DNA of 64,000 nucleotides, from positions 85,060,198-85,124,197 of the forward strand of contig OV277859.1 of NCBI GenBank assembly GCA_922989275.2, given 5' to 3'. The DNA is from Gari tellinella (taxonomy: Eukaryota; Mollusca; Bivalvia; Cardiida; Psammobiidae). The notes under the pieces were generated by a model. That model made no database searches and was not told where the DNA came from. It saw only the letters and a program-made list of their open reading frames with translations. Shown here piece after piece: positions 22,133 through 35,400 of the stretch. Position numbers and translations under genes: made by a program. How positions within the stretch are numbered: the stretch's first letter is position 1; each line of letters starts with the position of its first letter.

Positions 22133-22416
22133 CATAAGTGAAACGGCCGCCATAAAATATATAAATATGACGGGAAAATACCAACAATTTATACATACAC
22201 ACGGACCACAGTTACTTGACACATTTTGATTTTTTATTACTATCTAGATCTACCATATAATAGGAAAAATGTATATATATATACTTGTGACAATTACATA
22301 TGATTACTCTGTGTTATATGTACATATGGCACATGTGTGATATAGTGTAACATATTAAAATGTACAGATACATTATAACACCGGGATTATATTCAAGTAG
22401 TTTAAATCTTCTGGGT

Positions 22417-22675
22417 TAACCATTACCCCCATACATATGTTTTTTCGCTTTAGATTTATTCCTGTTCTGAAGAAAATAGTTCGACTTTTATACAGTCATG
22501 AATGCGTAGTGTCATGATGAATACGTAGTTTATATACCTTGTAGATAGTAAAATAAAACAGGCTACAAGTAGGGCAGAATGCGCCTTAAGGTTCATTCTG
22601 CTTTACTTTCAACCTGCTTGAAGTGGTGGTCATCTGTCTTCAAAACTAAAACAGACTATTGGGTAATGGGTTAAC
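22417..22675. mobile_element. MITE family C, copy 7
   Basis: TTAACCATTACCCCCATAC..GGGTAATGGGTTAA, hairpin 22558-22622 (AGAATGCGCCTTAAGGTTCATTCT, two mismatches). Confidence 0.8.
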
Positions 22676-22779
22676 AATAACATAGTCTGATTTGGTTTTG
22701 CCTTAAAAATATTGTCCTGACACAATTCTGTTTTTTCGGGAATTTCAAGTGGTATAAAACAGTCTGGGTCCAATGTTAT

Positions 22780-22915
22780 AAAGAGTGTGAGTTGAGTCTG
22801 AGTTCTTGCTCAAGGATTTGACTGCACAGCTTGGGCAAAAGCTCAAATCTAATCTATCAAATGCTTGAGAACTAGCGCAGACTCAGTTCAAACTCTTCAT
22901 AACCTCGGGACAGAT
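22780..22915. mobile_element. Palindromic element family F, copy 1
   Basis: ATGTTATAAAGAGTGTGAG..CTCTTCATAACCTCGG with TGAGTCTGAG and CAGACTCAGT as inner complements. Related to 58868-59022; a fragment lies at 24050-24100. Confidence 0.65.
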
Positions 22916-23289
22916 TCAGATAAGAGACCGAGTAACACTGAGTCTCATCTGGGTCTAGACTCTTTGAAAAATTGTAGCCATAGTAACAAACTCACCGGTT
23001 TTACCGTTTACCATTCTATGTAGGAATTCAGTATTTATAATTTTACGACCAGTGTAGACTCTGATCAGAATACTCTTTAAGGACCCCTCTTATCAGTGTC
23101 TGCACTGTTTGTTTTAGTTTTGTACGATTTTACTAAAATATTTCTGAAACCAATATTCACTGGTCATCGTACATTTTTTTTTAAAATTCAAATTAAAAAA
23201 GCAAATATATTTTTCAACGTTGTATACAAACACCGTGTCCAAACGTGATCTATTTCACATGGATCTCTTTAGGAACCAAACACCACCGC

Positions 23290-23448
23290 TCACTTTGTAA
23301 AAAATGTAGAGGGCCAAATGTGTTCAGGTAGAAAAGTCCTTAACTGGATAGCTGTTTCAGCCTCAATGGCTGTCATAAACTCAATACCGGTCAACAATTC
23401 AATGTCACGAATACGGACAACATTGTCTCGTAGATACATGTCCAAGGC
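23290..23448 (-). CDS. ENPP: ENPP exon 20 (C-terminus, stop)
   Basis: 52 codons plus [18 protein letters not shown] matches the family RVRDVELLTGL segment near the C-terminus. Acceptor TTACTTGCAG. No clear AATAAA just downstream. Confidence 0.93.
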   Translation of the reverse strand, partial: ALDMYLRDNVVRIRDIELLTGIEFMTAIEAETAIQLRTFLPEHIWPSTFFTK

Positions 23449-26400
23449 CTGCAAGTAAAATGGTCAATACGTTACACCCAGTTCATTATAGTGTCATTTT
23501 AAAGCCATTCAAAAGAACAGGGGCCCGTTCCATAAAACTTCGTACGACAAATGTTGTCGTAAGTCAGATTATAAAAGTCTCAATTATTATCTATTTCTCC
23601 ATCTAATAGTGTCTTGTGAGACGATTCCAAGGAGATGTCACAAGACAGGATTTGATAGAGAAATCAGAAATTAAATGTATTTTAAAGTTTTGAGTTACGC
23701 CCGTTTTTGTCATAAGAAGTTTTATAAAACGGGCCCCAGATGCGGGAGTATCAAACACTGTGTTTTAGAAAAACAATTAGTGACTTCCCTGGTGTATAAT
23801 CAATATATTTACACTCAACTTATATGTTTAACAGAAAGAAATATACATGTTCTTTAGATATAAATTACTGAAATTGGTACAGTGCACTACGAATAGTAAC
23901 ATTTTCTTTATCTTCAATACAAATGTACATATAAGATGAAAGTTGCTGTCACTCTACCAACATTTTATTATTTAACGCAAATAATAACTACAAGGATATC
24001 CCAATAAGGATTTAACAGTCTTCTGTCTAAAGACATCATACACTAAGGTTCTAAAGAGTTTGAGTTTAGTCTGAGAATAAGTCAGATTGGAGCTTTTGCC
24101 ATATACATACATGCATATACATATACGATTTCACAAAAATAAGATGATGAAATTAGGCTATAAAACCATGTATTGACTAAAAACCAATGAAGATAATAGT
24201 ATTCTAAATAGGGAAATTAAATAGTATTAAATTATAAAATTGCTCTTTTCTAAATTTCGACCTCTTTGGGTCATATATCCCAGAAAAACACGTACAAATA
24301 CACGTCACATTTTTGTTAAATGCATTCAGCCCTCACGTTACAAGTAACAAAAATATGACATGTGTAATACATCCAAGAATGGTATATCAATGCTGTTATA
24401 TTCTACTGTAAATTTAATGTCAGGGTGTAGTTAATTCAAATGTTGTGAAGAGTCAAGAAATCAAGACATTTTTCAATAAAGTCTTTATATAATTAGAAAA
24501 CATGTTTGCCATAGGACTTTTTGAATAGAATAATGTGTTTTATTCCTCAAAGACTAAAGTGGGAGCAAATTGTGCTTAATGAAATTGTCGTTTACCAAAC
24601 ATAAAAAGGTAATCAATTTCTTTCTTTGTCATGATGTATGTATTTTAATAACTCTCTCATATTCTTAAATGTGTCAGCAATCTGCAAGAGATTCTTTATG
24701 AATATTTTCCATCACCTGAAATCTCTAATACCTTACACGTCACTATAAAGTCAGACATGTATAAAGAGGTCACTTATTGGATTAGCGTGGATATCTCTAG
24801 AGACCGGGGACTGTTCAATCTAGGGAAAAAGCAGAACACTCGTATAGGAACTCTCTGTAGTACTTTTCTGTTTTATAGTGTTCCCTCTCTACAACGACAC
24901 CCAATGGGAGACAAAAAAATGTGTGCGTTGTTCGGAGGGAGTCATTATAGGGACGGAAATTGGTTTGCATTTGCAAACAGCTTGAATCGAGATTAGACGC
25001 CGCGTAACGCGGCGTCTGATCTCGATTCAAGCTGTTTGTCACTCTTCATTAAATTTGTTTCTATCAAAATGTCCAATATGTAACTTTGAGAAAAACAGCA
25101 GACGAAAGTTCTAAGTAGACGATATTACAGCAATAAAATCGTTACATTTTTGCTCGGTTTAGGGAACAACGGCAAGGATCATTGTTCGGAGGGAGTTGTT
25201 GTAGGGAGGGAACTCTGTAATCAACAACCAGCAATATATTTTATTGCTAATATATAGTCTACGGTGTGGTCACTTAATTAATATAACTGACTGTAGTACT
25301 GTAGTTTAGAGCTTACCATACAGTTGGGCGCCGCCTGTACGTGGGGTATTATGAAGGAGAGGATATCCACATTACCGTCGCACGGTAGTTGTTCCACTTT
25401 GTTTTTACACTTCACAATTATGGCGTATATATCAGTTGGAATAGGCATAGTTTCTTCGCTATCTGCAAACCTGAGGAGTACACTTAAAATATATTATACT
25501 GCATGAGTTTTACAATTTATCTCGCTGAAAATTCATATATATAAGATAACAGACGGCGTGAGCGTTGAATAACACACATTGTTTATTTGTCATATACAAA
25601 GTGTTTGTTAATACATATAATAACATAAACATTATGCTAGTGCTAGTGAACGGGGTTTATTTGGAACAACTTTTTTCCTGTATAGAATCTATAGGTCTAC
25701 TTATTTCGCGGTTAGCATTCACTTGAACTCGAAGGCTGCGATAAATAACTTTTCTAAGTTATGTTATAAAAAGAATAACATTCATGTTCATAATGCATTG
25801 GATTTATAAAAACTCGTCGTTTTAGAAAACTATAAAAACTCGGCAAAGTCTCGTTTTTATCGGGTTCTAAAATATTCATTGAATAAATCCAATAAATTAT
25901 GAACACTCATGTAATATCCTATATGTAAAACTCCACCCACCAGTGACCTCTATCATCTGAACCATCTACACTCGTTCATGAAATAAAACTAATTTTCCAC
26001 AGGATAGAGTGCAAACTCATGTCAAACAAATCAGAATTTAAAACAATAGTGCAGATCCTGATCAGACAGCTCATTCAGACCTAATCTAGGTATACATTGA
26101 TTTTAAAAAGCATCAATAATTTCTGATATCAGGAAGTGGGTTAGCGTAATAAAGAGGTTTTGCTGCATGTAATCATATATTCATACAAAAGTCTGTGAGA
26201 TATACAAATGCTGTTGCTGTCGAAAGGTTGTTTAAGATAAAACGGAAACAAAATTTAAGACAAAACTCGTACTTTGTTTTGTTGGTAATTCCCTCCAATA
26301 GCCCGTCATTATTGTAATTATACACCGGTCCAACGGTGACTGATAATCTTCCGTATGTAGTGACGTAATCGTTCAGGAGACCAAGGAAAAGTCGCCATAC

Positions 26401-29400
26401 TTCTGAAGATAAAGTGAAAAATACCAAGTGTCGTTGTTCATGGGCTTAATTGTCACAGGGAATTGCTTCTGTTTATTATACCCAGATTATCCCCTCTGCC
26501 AAGAACTAAAAGGAAGGCAGGTCGGTGGTTTTGATCCCATGCGCTGCTTTGCAACGAATGAGATTAGCCGAAATCGTCTGCCTTAAATCATCATCTCATC
26601 TCATCATCCCTCATCATTCATTTACGCTCTATGACCTAATTTGTGTCGCAGTACCGTCATCGTCATCGTCATCTTCTTATGTAAAATATATTGCATGTGA
26701 TTTAACAGTCTGGTGATATTAGCTGTGTAGCAAAGAAAATGGCATCTGGATACTAAGAAAAATATTTTTAAATCTAGTATGTCACTGTTTGCAAAGGAAA
26801 TAAGAGTAAAGCTATTAACTCTGATAAAAACATTATGAAAATAAATCAAACGCCAATTTTCGAGGCGCATTCTGCTTTGCTTTCAATCTGCTCTAACTGG
26901 TCACCTGTCTTCAAAACAAGAAGCAGACTATAGAGTAAAGGGTTAAGCGAATACCCATTAACCCTTTGACTGCAATTGTGGCGTTATAATCAGTCTGAAA
27001 CATATATGTACTGCATAAACAAAGAATTGCCGGAAGCTATTTTCAGTCTTACAAATGGTTACTATTTGGATTATCTTTTTAGAGGCTATATAGATCCTAA
27101 TTGTCGTCTGTAAAAGTGGTCTGTAACGATTGTCAAAATTATTTCAAGGGCGACACATCTGGAGCCAAACTGTTCGCGACAGTTTTTCATAAACAGGGCA
27201 ATATATATTCCCTGAAATAGTTTGTATGATATGTCTTACCGTTCCTAAATCCGTCATACATCGGCACAAGTGAAGAGGTTAAACTTGCTCTTTCTCCATT
27301 AACATCAAAACCTGGATAAAATAAACAAATAAATAAACTACGAGCGTAAAAAATAAAATCAGGGATAAAATCATTTAAAAAAAGCTTGGAGCTTGATTAG
27401 ACGTCGCTGAACGCGAGGTCTTATGAAGATCCAAACTGATTGAACCTCATTACTATATCACGTTGGTCAATTTACCTAAAGTTGAATTTTGAGAAATAAG
27501 TGTAGACGACAATTGTTTTAAACAAGATGTCGCGATGCTAGTGAATGTGATTTAGAATTAAAACTGTTTCATTCGTTCTGTATAGCTCTACATCTACATT
27601 GATACTATCAACAGTCAATTTCTGACTATACTGATAGGTCGGGACATTTAGTACCAGGTGGTTATGTTACATGACTCAATAAAAGTGATAAAACCTTATA
27701 AAAACAAGAGTGCTGCATTAGAACATATGAGATTGGAGGCCAGAAGTGAAGCATGACAGGCTTTCACTGGCCTTGACGCTGTTTGGCATGGCATTCCAAT
27801 ATCTGATAGATCGAGGAAAGAAGCTGTTCATGTGATATTGAGTTCTGGAGAAAGGAACAAAATAATTGAGATTTCTGGAAGGTGTGAGATGATTATGATC
27901 TACGTAAACAAGATTGTTTTCGATTTTGAATAATATTATGAGAGATGCATAAATTCGACGTTGTTCAAGAGTTTGCAATCTGAGATTTTCAAGCATTGTT
28001 GTTACACTACTATGGCAGGAATAATCGTTTGTAATGTATCTGACTGCAGCTCTTTGTACCCTCTCCAATAATAAAATTAACTCAAATATTTAATATTATA
28101 TCAGCTTAAATAAATTCCATAACATAATGAAGATGAATGAGAATTATTCTCCAAAATCGTAATTTCATGTCAAAACCTGTATCATTTTTATGTATTTATC
28201 TTTAACTGACAAACAGTACAGACCCTGATCAGACAACTCTTAGCAGTCCCTAAATTTGGTTTCGAACTGACTGCACAGGACAATCTTTTTCTTCATATGT
28301 ACACTGTTTGATTTGGAAAGTCACATATACGTGCCACTAGAGTTCAATGGTTTAACTCTTTGCATGCTTGGTAATTTATTCGACTGCCAAAAGTGTCGTC
28401 TGCATTTGTTCTAGAAATAGAATGTTCTAAATTTCTTTTCAAAACAGGTTCAGAGAGTCAAACAGTTTGGATCCTGATGAGACGCCGCGTTACGCGGCGT
28501 CTCATCAGGATCCAAACTGAATGCACCGATAATCACGAATCCGCTGCTAGTGTGCAAAAAATAATTGAATGCAATCAGAAACAGCAATCTTGAAATACAG
28601 TAAAACCTCTCTATTACGACCACTAATTGCATTGGTTATTACCATTCGTCTTAGTGGTCGTAACAGAGAGGTTTTACTGTACACATACCATGACCAGCTA
28701 AAGGCGTCAACGTAAGACCGCCATTAGCGAGAGGCTTTGGGCAACCTGCTTGAGTTCTGGTATCTTGTAGCAAGCATGAACTAGTGGCGAGCCAGTCAGA
28801 AGCATTCTGAAATAAAAGCAATAATGCTGTGATAACTCATTGACCACTGAAACTTCAAATTGACACGTCTAGTGTCAAATCAAGTCTAGTCCCTTCTTAC
28901 TAGATATAATACCGGTAACGTTTTCACAAGGTGCACTGTTTGTAAAAGATATATTTGTCACTAGGGTGAAATGTGTTAAACAATATCATGACTGGGAATG
29001 TTACACCAGTGTCTAAGCTAAATACAACTCATTTTTCACAAAATCAAAGGCGCTTCAATATACAAAACAAGCAAAGCCTATAACATGTGATATAAACAGA
29101 ATTTAGTTTTATCGTATTAAGTGAATCTATTTCTATTTAGATGATAATGTGTATTGTAATTTACGTTGTTTTGTGTACTTTATTGTACCGGTATTATTAC
29201 CTTGATTTGTGTACTTTACTGGATTATTTACCTTGTTTTGTGTACTGTATTGAATTAATTACCTTGTTTTGTGTACTTTATTGGATTATTTACCTGGTTG
29301 TGTGTACTATATTGAATTAATTACCTTGTTTTGTGTACTTTATTGGATTATTTACCTTGTTTTGTGTACTTTATTGGATTATTTACCTTGTTTTGTGTAC

Positions 29401-32400
29401 TGTATTGAATTTATTACCTCATTCTCAGTTAGAATGGTAGTTAACCAAACCGGGGCCGTCAGATGTGTACTGAAGCCTGTTGAGAAGCCAGTTTGATGCA
29501 ATGAACACACGGAGTAGTTACAAAATGGAAAGCCGAGAACCATGACATCGTTGTTATCATCCCTAAATATGTCTGTAGATGGTACAGCCTGAAACATGAT
29601 AAATAAGCAACATAACATACACTACATACATCCACATTTTTGATGAAATGATTCTTATGAACAGTCATAACGTAAAGTATAATGGTCATAAAAGAGACTG
29701 TAAGAAAAGTATGACACCCTTCCCCTGATTTGCATGTATCATATATACAAAACAAACAAAACACACCGCGCTATCTAGATGATATTTTTAACATAGACAA
29801 CCCATTTTTTAATACGTTGTTTCCTTTTATTTACCCAAAAGAATTACGCCTTAATAAAACAAACGAGTCAAATTTATCGGCACCATTTTTAGATTTGGAT
29901 CTTTTAATAAATAACGGAATTGTTTCTTCTAAGATTTACGATAAACGAGATGATTTTGATTTTAGTATTGTAAACTATCCTCATCTAGATGGCGATGTTC
30001 CCCGTTCTACATCTTACGGGGTTTATATTTCACAACTTATTCGTTTTGCTAGGGCTTGTACCTCTGTTGAGGACTTCCACATTCGTAATAAAACTATTAC
30101 TGAAAAGCTTCTTAAACAGGGGTACAGATTTCATAAACTTCGTAAAACATTTTCTAAATTCTTTTATAGAAATCTTCCTCTCATTAACAAGTATAAATGT
30201 AACTTAAAGTCTTTTCTGCGGCAAGGTATTTAACATCCGGAGTTTTATGGTGATGTGATTTACAGACTTCGTAAGATTCTTGGACATATGCATTTTCAAA
30301 ACCTATTTGTGAAACGTATTAGATTTTTCCTCAAAAAAGATTATGATCCAACTATATTGCTGCGCACTTCACGTTTGGTTATCGATCAATCTACAATTGA
30401 TAACTATGCTTTCCTCTTTGGTTGTGCGACGACAGACAGGGCTTAGCACTACATGATGATGTATCTCTAAAGCCGTCCTTAACCGGGAGAGTTATGTCGG
30501 ATTTTCGTGCTTTGGTTTTTCTCTCCCTCTCTGTCGTACCCTAAACCCTCCCATGTCTTACAGTTACTCGTGACTACAGACTATTCGCTTGAGTACAATT
30601 TGACCGTTGCCATAGTGGGTTATTTTTAACACGGGCTTGAATGTTTAATTCTTTCCCGTGTTACTAATAATCCTGTCAAAGAATTTTGTTAGATGTTTTA
30701 CATGTATTTACTTACTGTGCTGGCGGTCTTTTTGATTGTAAGGTTGTGGAACAGGGTTTATATTTTATGTACACTGTTCGTCTTTATAGGTGAATATAGG
30801 AGATAAGTGTGAGGTTGGGCGCCCCTAAACCCAGGTTTAACCCCCCAGTGGTTGTTAATGGTTAATTTATAATTAATTATTGATTGCTGCTGACCGTACC
30901 AAGGCGGGCTCCTATGTTCACTTTGCTTTATGTTTGTCTTGCGTATTGTTTTCTGTTTGGTGTGTGGGATTGCGTGTGTGTGTCTATGTATGTGTGTGTG
31001 TGTGTGTGTGTGTTTGTTATGGTATGGATGTGTGTGTGTTCTGCTTTAGAGAAGGGTGTATTGTTTGTGTTGCGTTTCCTGCTTGAGTCTTCTTTCGTAT
31101 TTATTTGTGAAGCACATATGCCCCCAGCATGTTCGGTCATAAACAAGTAGATTAAGCATCAAGGTCACTGTCACAAGGTAAGATAACAATATCGTTCGTA
31201 ACAATGGATGTTACATACAGTCGAACATCGATATCTCGAATTCTGTTAAGTCGAACTTACCCGTATTACAAAGTTCGACTTAACCAAGCATGAAATAATG
31301 TAGTTCATGTGTCGACATATCGGATACTTCGAGTTAATCGAGTTCGAGATATCGAAATTCGACTGTATAAAGAAATACCAAAGATAATAGCATGTCTTTC
31401 CTGTAAATACAAGGTTTGAAAAACATGAGCACTGCATTAAATAATTTCAACCAGCTAATCACATACCAAAGTTGCTTTTGAACAATAAATCATAAACTAT
31501 CAAGAAAGTGTGTGAAAGACGGACAAAACAGCATAGGGGTCATGTGGGGAGCATAAAAAGCTGCAGATAATTTTTTAAAAAGTAAGTTGTAAGTAATAAT
31601 ACACTGAAAATATAACTTCTGAGGTAGATACATCAACATTTAGAAAGATCAAGTTATGTTTAATGTTGTATTTCCTTGTGTTATACTGTATTTGCGTTGT
31701 ACAATGAACGCTTCATTGACCTACATGTACCTTTAATCATTGAAGAGATATGGGCCGGACATAGGTTTAGTGCAATAGACTTAAAAATGAGACCAAGTTG
31801 GCATTTGAAAGACATTTGGAAGCTTAAAACAGACCGAATGTACAACAGAGAGCCCCTTATTGCCTTAGGCAGCAACCGCTTTAATAGAAATAGAAAAACG
31901 TGTCTCTTTTGGAGTGGTCGTTATATACTGAAACTGCTAAATGACTTGAACCAGAACTGTTTGCAAATATGCCAGAAATGCATACTTGCTAGGAGAAATG
32001 ATATACTTACATTGTTACTGGTACAGCTACATGTAGGACTACTGGCAAGACCATTGGTACAAGTACTGTACTGATGACGAGGACTGTGAACAATTGGTTT
32101 GGGAGTTTTAAGCATACTGTTTAGACTACCCGTGGTTCCGTTATTTGGTGCTGGAGTTATATCTAGTACATCTGAAACATGAGAATATGGCTTTGTTGTA
32201 TTGTAACATTTCATGAGGTAATCGTTTAGCATTCACAGAAGTAAACATCTGTGAATTTCTAAACTGCTTAAATCAGGCCAGCAACAATTCAGTGAACATC
32301 TCGAGCTATGGGTAACTATAAATGATTTATGTCGAACATGCTTAAAATTCCAAATACATAAATCAAAACAGACGAAAAATTTCAGCAGACGATAAGACAG

Positions 32401-35400
32401 GATATGATGTCATTTTAGCAGTGAAACGGTTGAGCAGGTGATTACGTGAAACCATGTGACAGACAGATTTTAACCCTTTCACTCTCAATGACGCTTAAAA
32501 GCGCGTTAATAAACAGTCCGGATCCTAATCAGACGCCGCGTAACGCGGCGTCTGATCAGGGCCCAAACTGTTTGACACTCTTATCGATATTAAATAAGTT
32601 ATACAGCCTTAAATCTAACTTTAAAACATGTCTTGTAGACAACAAGAAAGATTCAGACGACAATAAAGCGATGAGAGGGTAAACATTTCCCGAACAACAT
32701 GATCATGCCATGGGTTAAATTAGAAAAAAAGAAGACTATAATTATGTCCATACCACACATCATGTTGTAAAGTTCAATGAGCTCAAATGGTTCTGCCGAG
32801 AAATTTTCTTTGAAGGCTGGTCCATGGGCAAGAAATATAGTCTACAACAAGATTGATACAGTGTAACAACAGAAATGCGGAATCCCTATAACAGGGTGTC
32901 TCTTAAAACTGAACAATCGTCAAGGGTCGAAAACATTTGTTTTGCTGGCTCACCAACTAATGAAGACGCATCGCTTTATGGATAACTCTTGTTAGCATTG
33001 CGTATCTTAACTCTTATTGTGATGAATTATCGTCTGCTGCAAATACATGCCAAACTCGCGTTTAGCATGAAAAGGGTTCAACGAGTACCGCATCAATTTT
33101 TTTAAACGACTGTTAATCCAACATAAACCGAACCTTTTCCTCATTCAAGAACTTTCACATCTAAGAGATTTTACTGTATATACTAAATACAGTTACAGGA
33201 GTAGGAAACATGTTCAACAAAATACAACATTTACACACTACCGATCATGTCCAAACTACAGCTCTGTTCAGTTGTTACGGCCGGTCATAATACCGTTCGG
33301 TATTGGTGTTAATAAAAGTGACAAGGCCATCCGGGATGAAAGAAAATCTCCAAAGTTCATAAATAGATCAACTAGGTGTATGATTTGGAAACAAAATATT
33401 TGTAACTTTCGCGGTTGATACGATTATGGGTTAATTAATACATAAAGTCGAACCTCGAACTCGAGTGGACCTTCCTCGTATTTATTCAGTTCAAATTCCA
33501 TAGCGTGATTTGCCTAAGTCGAACCTACCCACGTTTCAAAGTTAACACGGGGCTCAGCTTTGAAATACGGATTAGTTAGATTTAAGCGATTTGGACTGTT
33601 AACAAATTGCTTAGTTGTAAACTTACATGCATGTCCTCGCTCATTTCATCCCAACCATGGTTTCCACCCGTACAAAATCCAAGCTCATTTCTACAAAAGA
33701 AAGTAGACTTGAGTTACATGTATTGCATTGCAACATTGTACTGACCAAGTAACGTTGTTGATCCCATTCTCTGTATCTGAATTTGGCATACACTACCAAC
33801 TACCATATATAATACAGCCACATAAAATGCTTCAAAGACGCAGCGGCTGGCCTTAATTTAACCCTTTGAAGTCTAGTCCCGCATATAGGCGTCCTTTTCA
33901 AACAGTGTACATATGAGTCGTACACTTGTCCTGTGCAAACAGTGAAGACCCAGATCAGAGGGCTCCGAAAGGAGCCCTCTGATCAGGGTCTTCACTGTTT
34001 GTCATAATGCCAAACATTAACAAAAACGACCCTTAAAGGCCAAAAATGGACTAGACTCAAATGGAAACTGGAATTGTCCATTTAAAGTTTCAGGGAGGAA
34101 AGAGTTAATCTACACGGTTTGCATTGAATTGGATTGCATTGCAATAAGGTTTTCTCATGGCACGTCTTACTTGTATTTCTTCTATAGTCTCGTTTGCTTT
34201 ATCTTATTGTCCACTGGCGCTAGCCACATGCAACCACCTAATGAAAGGTTAAACAGTCTTACAGGGCCATTTTGATTAAATTGACAGTCGTCTTGTTTCA
34301 AGAAAACATAAAAGTCCAATCGCAAAGTTCTGTTTTCTATACGTCCGGCTTAAAACAGTCACATATTCAGAGTGTTCGCTCTAATTGTCATAGGGCCTGT
34401 ACCTCTGTTGAGGACTTCCACATTCGTAATAAAACTATTACTGAAAAGCTTTTTTAAACAGGGGTACAGATTTCATAAACTTCGTAAAACATTTTCTAAA
34501 TTCTTTTATAGAAATCTTCCTCTCATTAACACGTATAAATGTAACTTAAAGTCTTTTCTGCGGCAAGGTATTTAACATCCGGAGTTTTATGGTGATGTGA
34601 TTTACAGACTTCGTAAGATTCTTGGACATATACATTTTCAAAACCTATTTGTGAAACGTATTAGATTTTTCCTCAAAAAAGATTATGATCCAACTATATT
34701 GCTGCGCACTTCACGTTTGGTTATCGATCAATCTACAATTGATAACTATGCTTTCCTCTTTGGTTGTGCGACGACAGACAGGGCTTAGCACTACATGATG
34801 ATGTATCTTTAAAGCCGTCCTTAACCGGGAGAGTTATGTCGGATTTTCGTGCTTTGTTTTTTCTCTCCCTCTCTGTCGTACCCTAGACCCTTCCATGTCT
34901 TACAGTTACTCGTAACTACAGACTAGTCGCTTGAGTACAATTTGACCGTTGCCATAGTGGGTTATTTTTAACACGGGCTTGAATGTTTAATTCTTTCCCA
35001 TGTTACTAATGATCTTGTCATAGAATTTTTGCTAAATGTTTTACATGTATTTACTTACTGTGCTGGCGGTCTTTCTGATTGTGAGGTTGTGGAACAGGGT
35101 TTATATTTTATGTACACTGTTTGTCTTTATAGGTGAATATAGGAGATAAGTGTGAGGTTGGGCGCCCCTAAACCCAGGTTTAACCCCCCAGTGGCTGTTA
35201 GTAATTAATTAATTTATAGTTGTTTATTGATTGCTACTGACCGTACCAAGGCGGGCTCCTATATTCACTTTGCTTTATGTTTGTCTTGCGTGTTGTTTTC
35301 TATTTAGTGTGTAGATGAAGGAATGGTATTGCGTGTGTGTGTGTGTGTATGTGTGTTTGTTGTGGTATGACTGTGTGTGTGTGTTCTGCTTGAGAGGTGG

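Noticed and set aside
29730..29761. [11 protein letters not shown] as the N-terminus of the RT protein
   Set aside because: Those bases belong to the host intron; similarity to the element begins at the YLDD box.
30880..31150. Cys/Val-rich ORFs (VCVCVCV)
   Set aside because: Translation of a TG microsatellite in the retroelement tail.
31676..32074. 132-aa plus-strand ORF
   Set aside because: Overlaps ENPP exon 14 antisense and has no recognisable domain.
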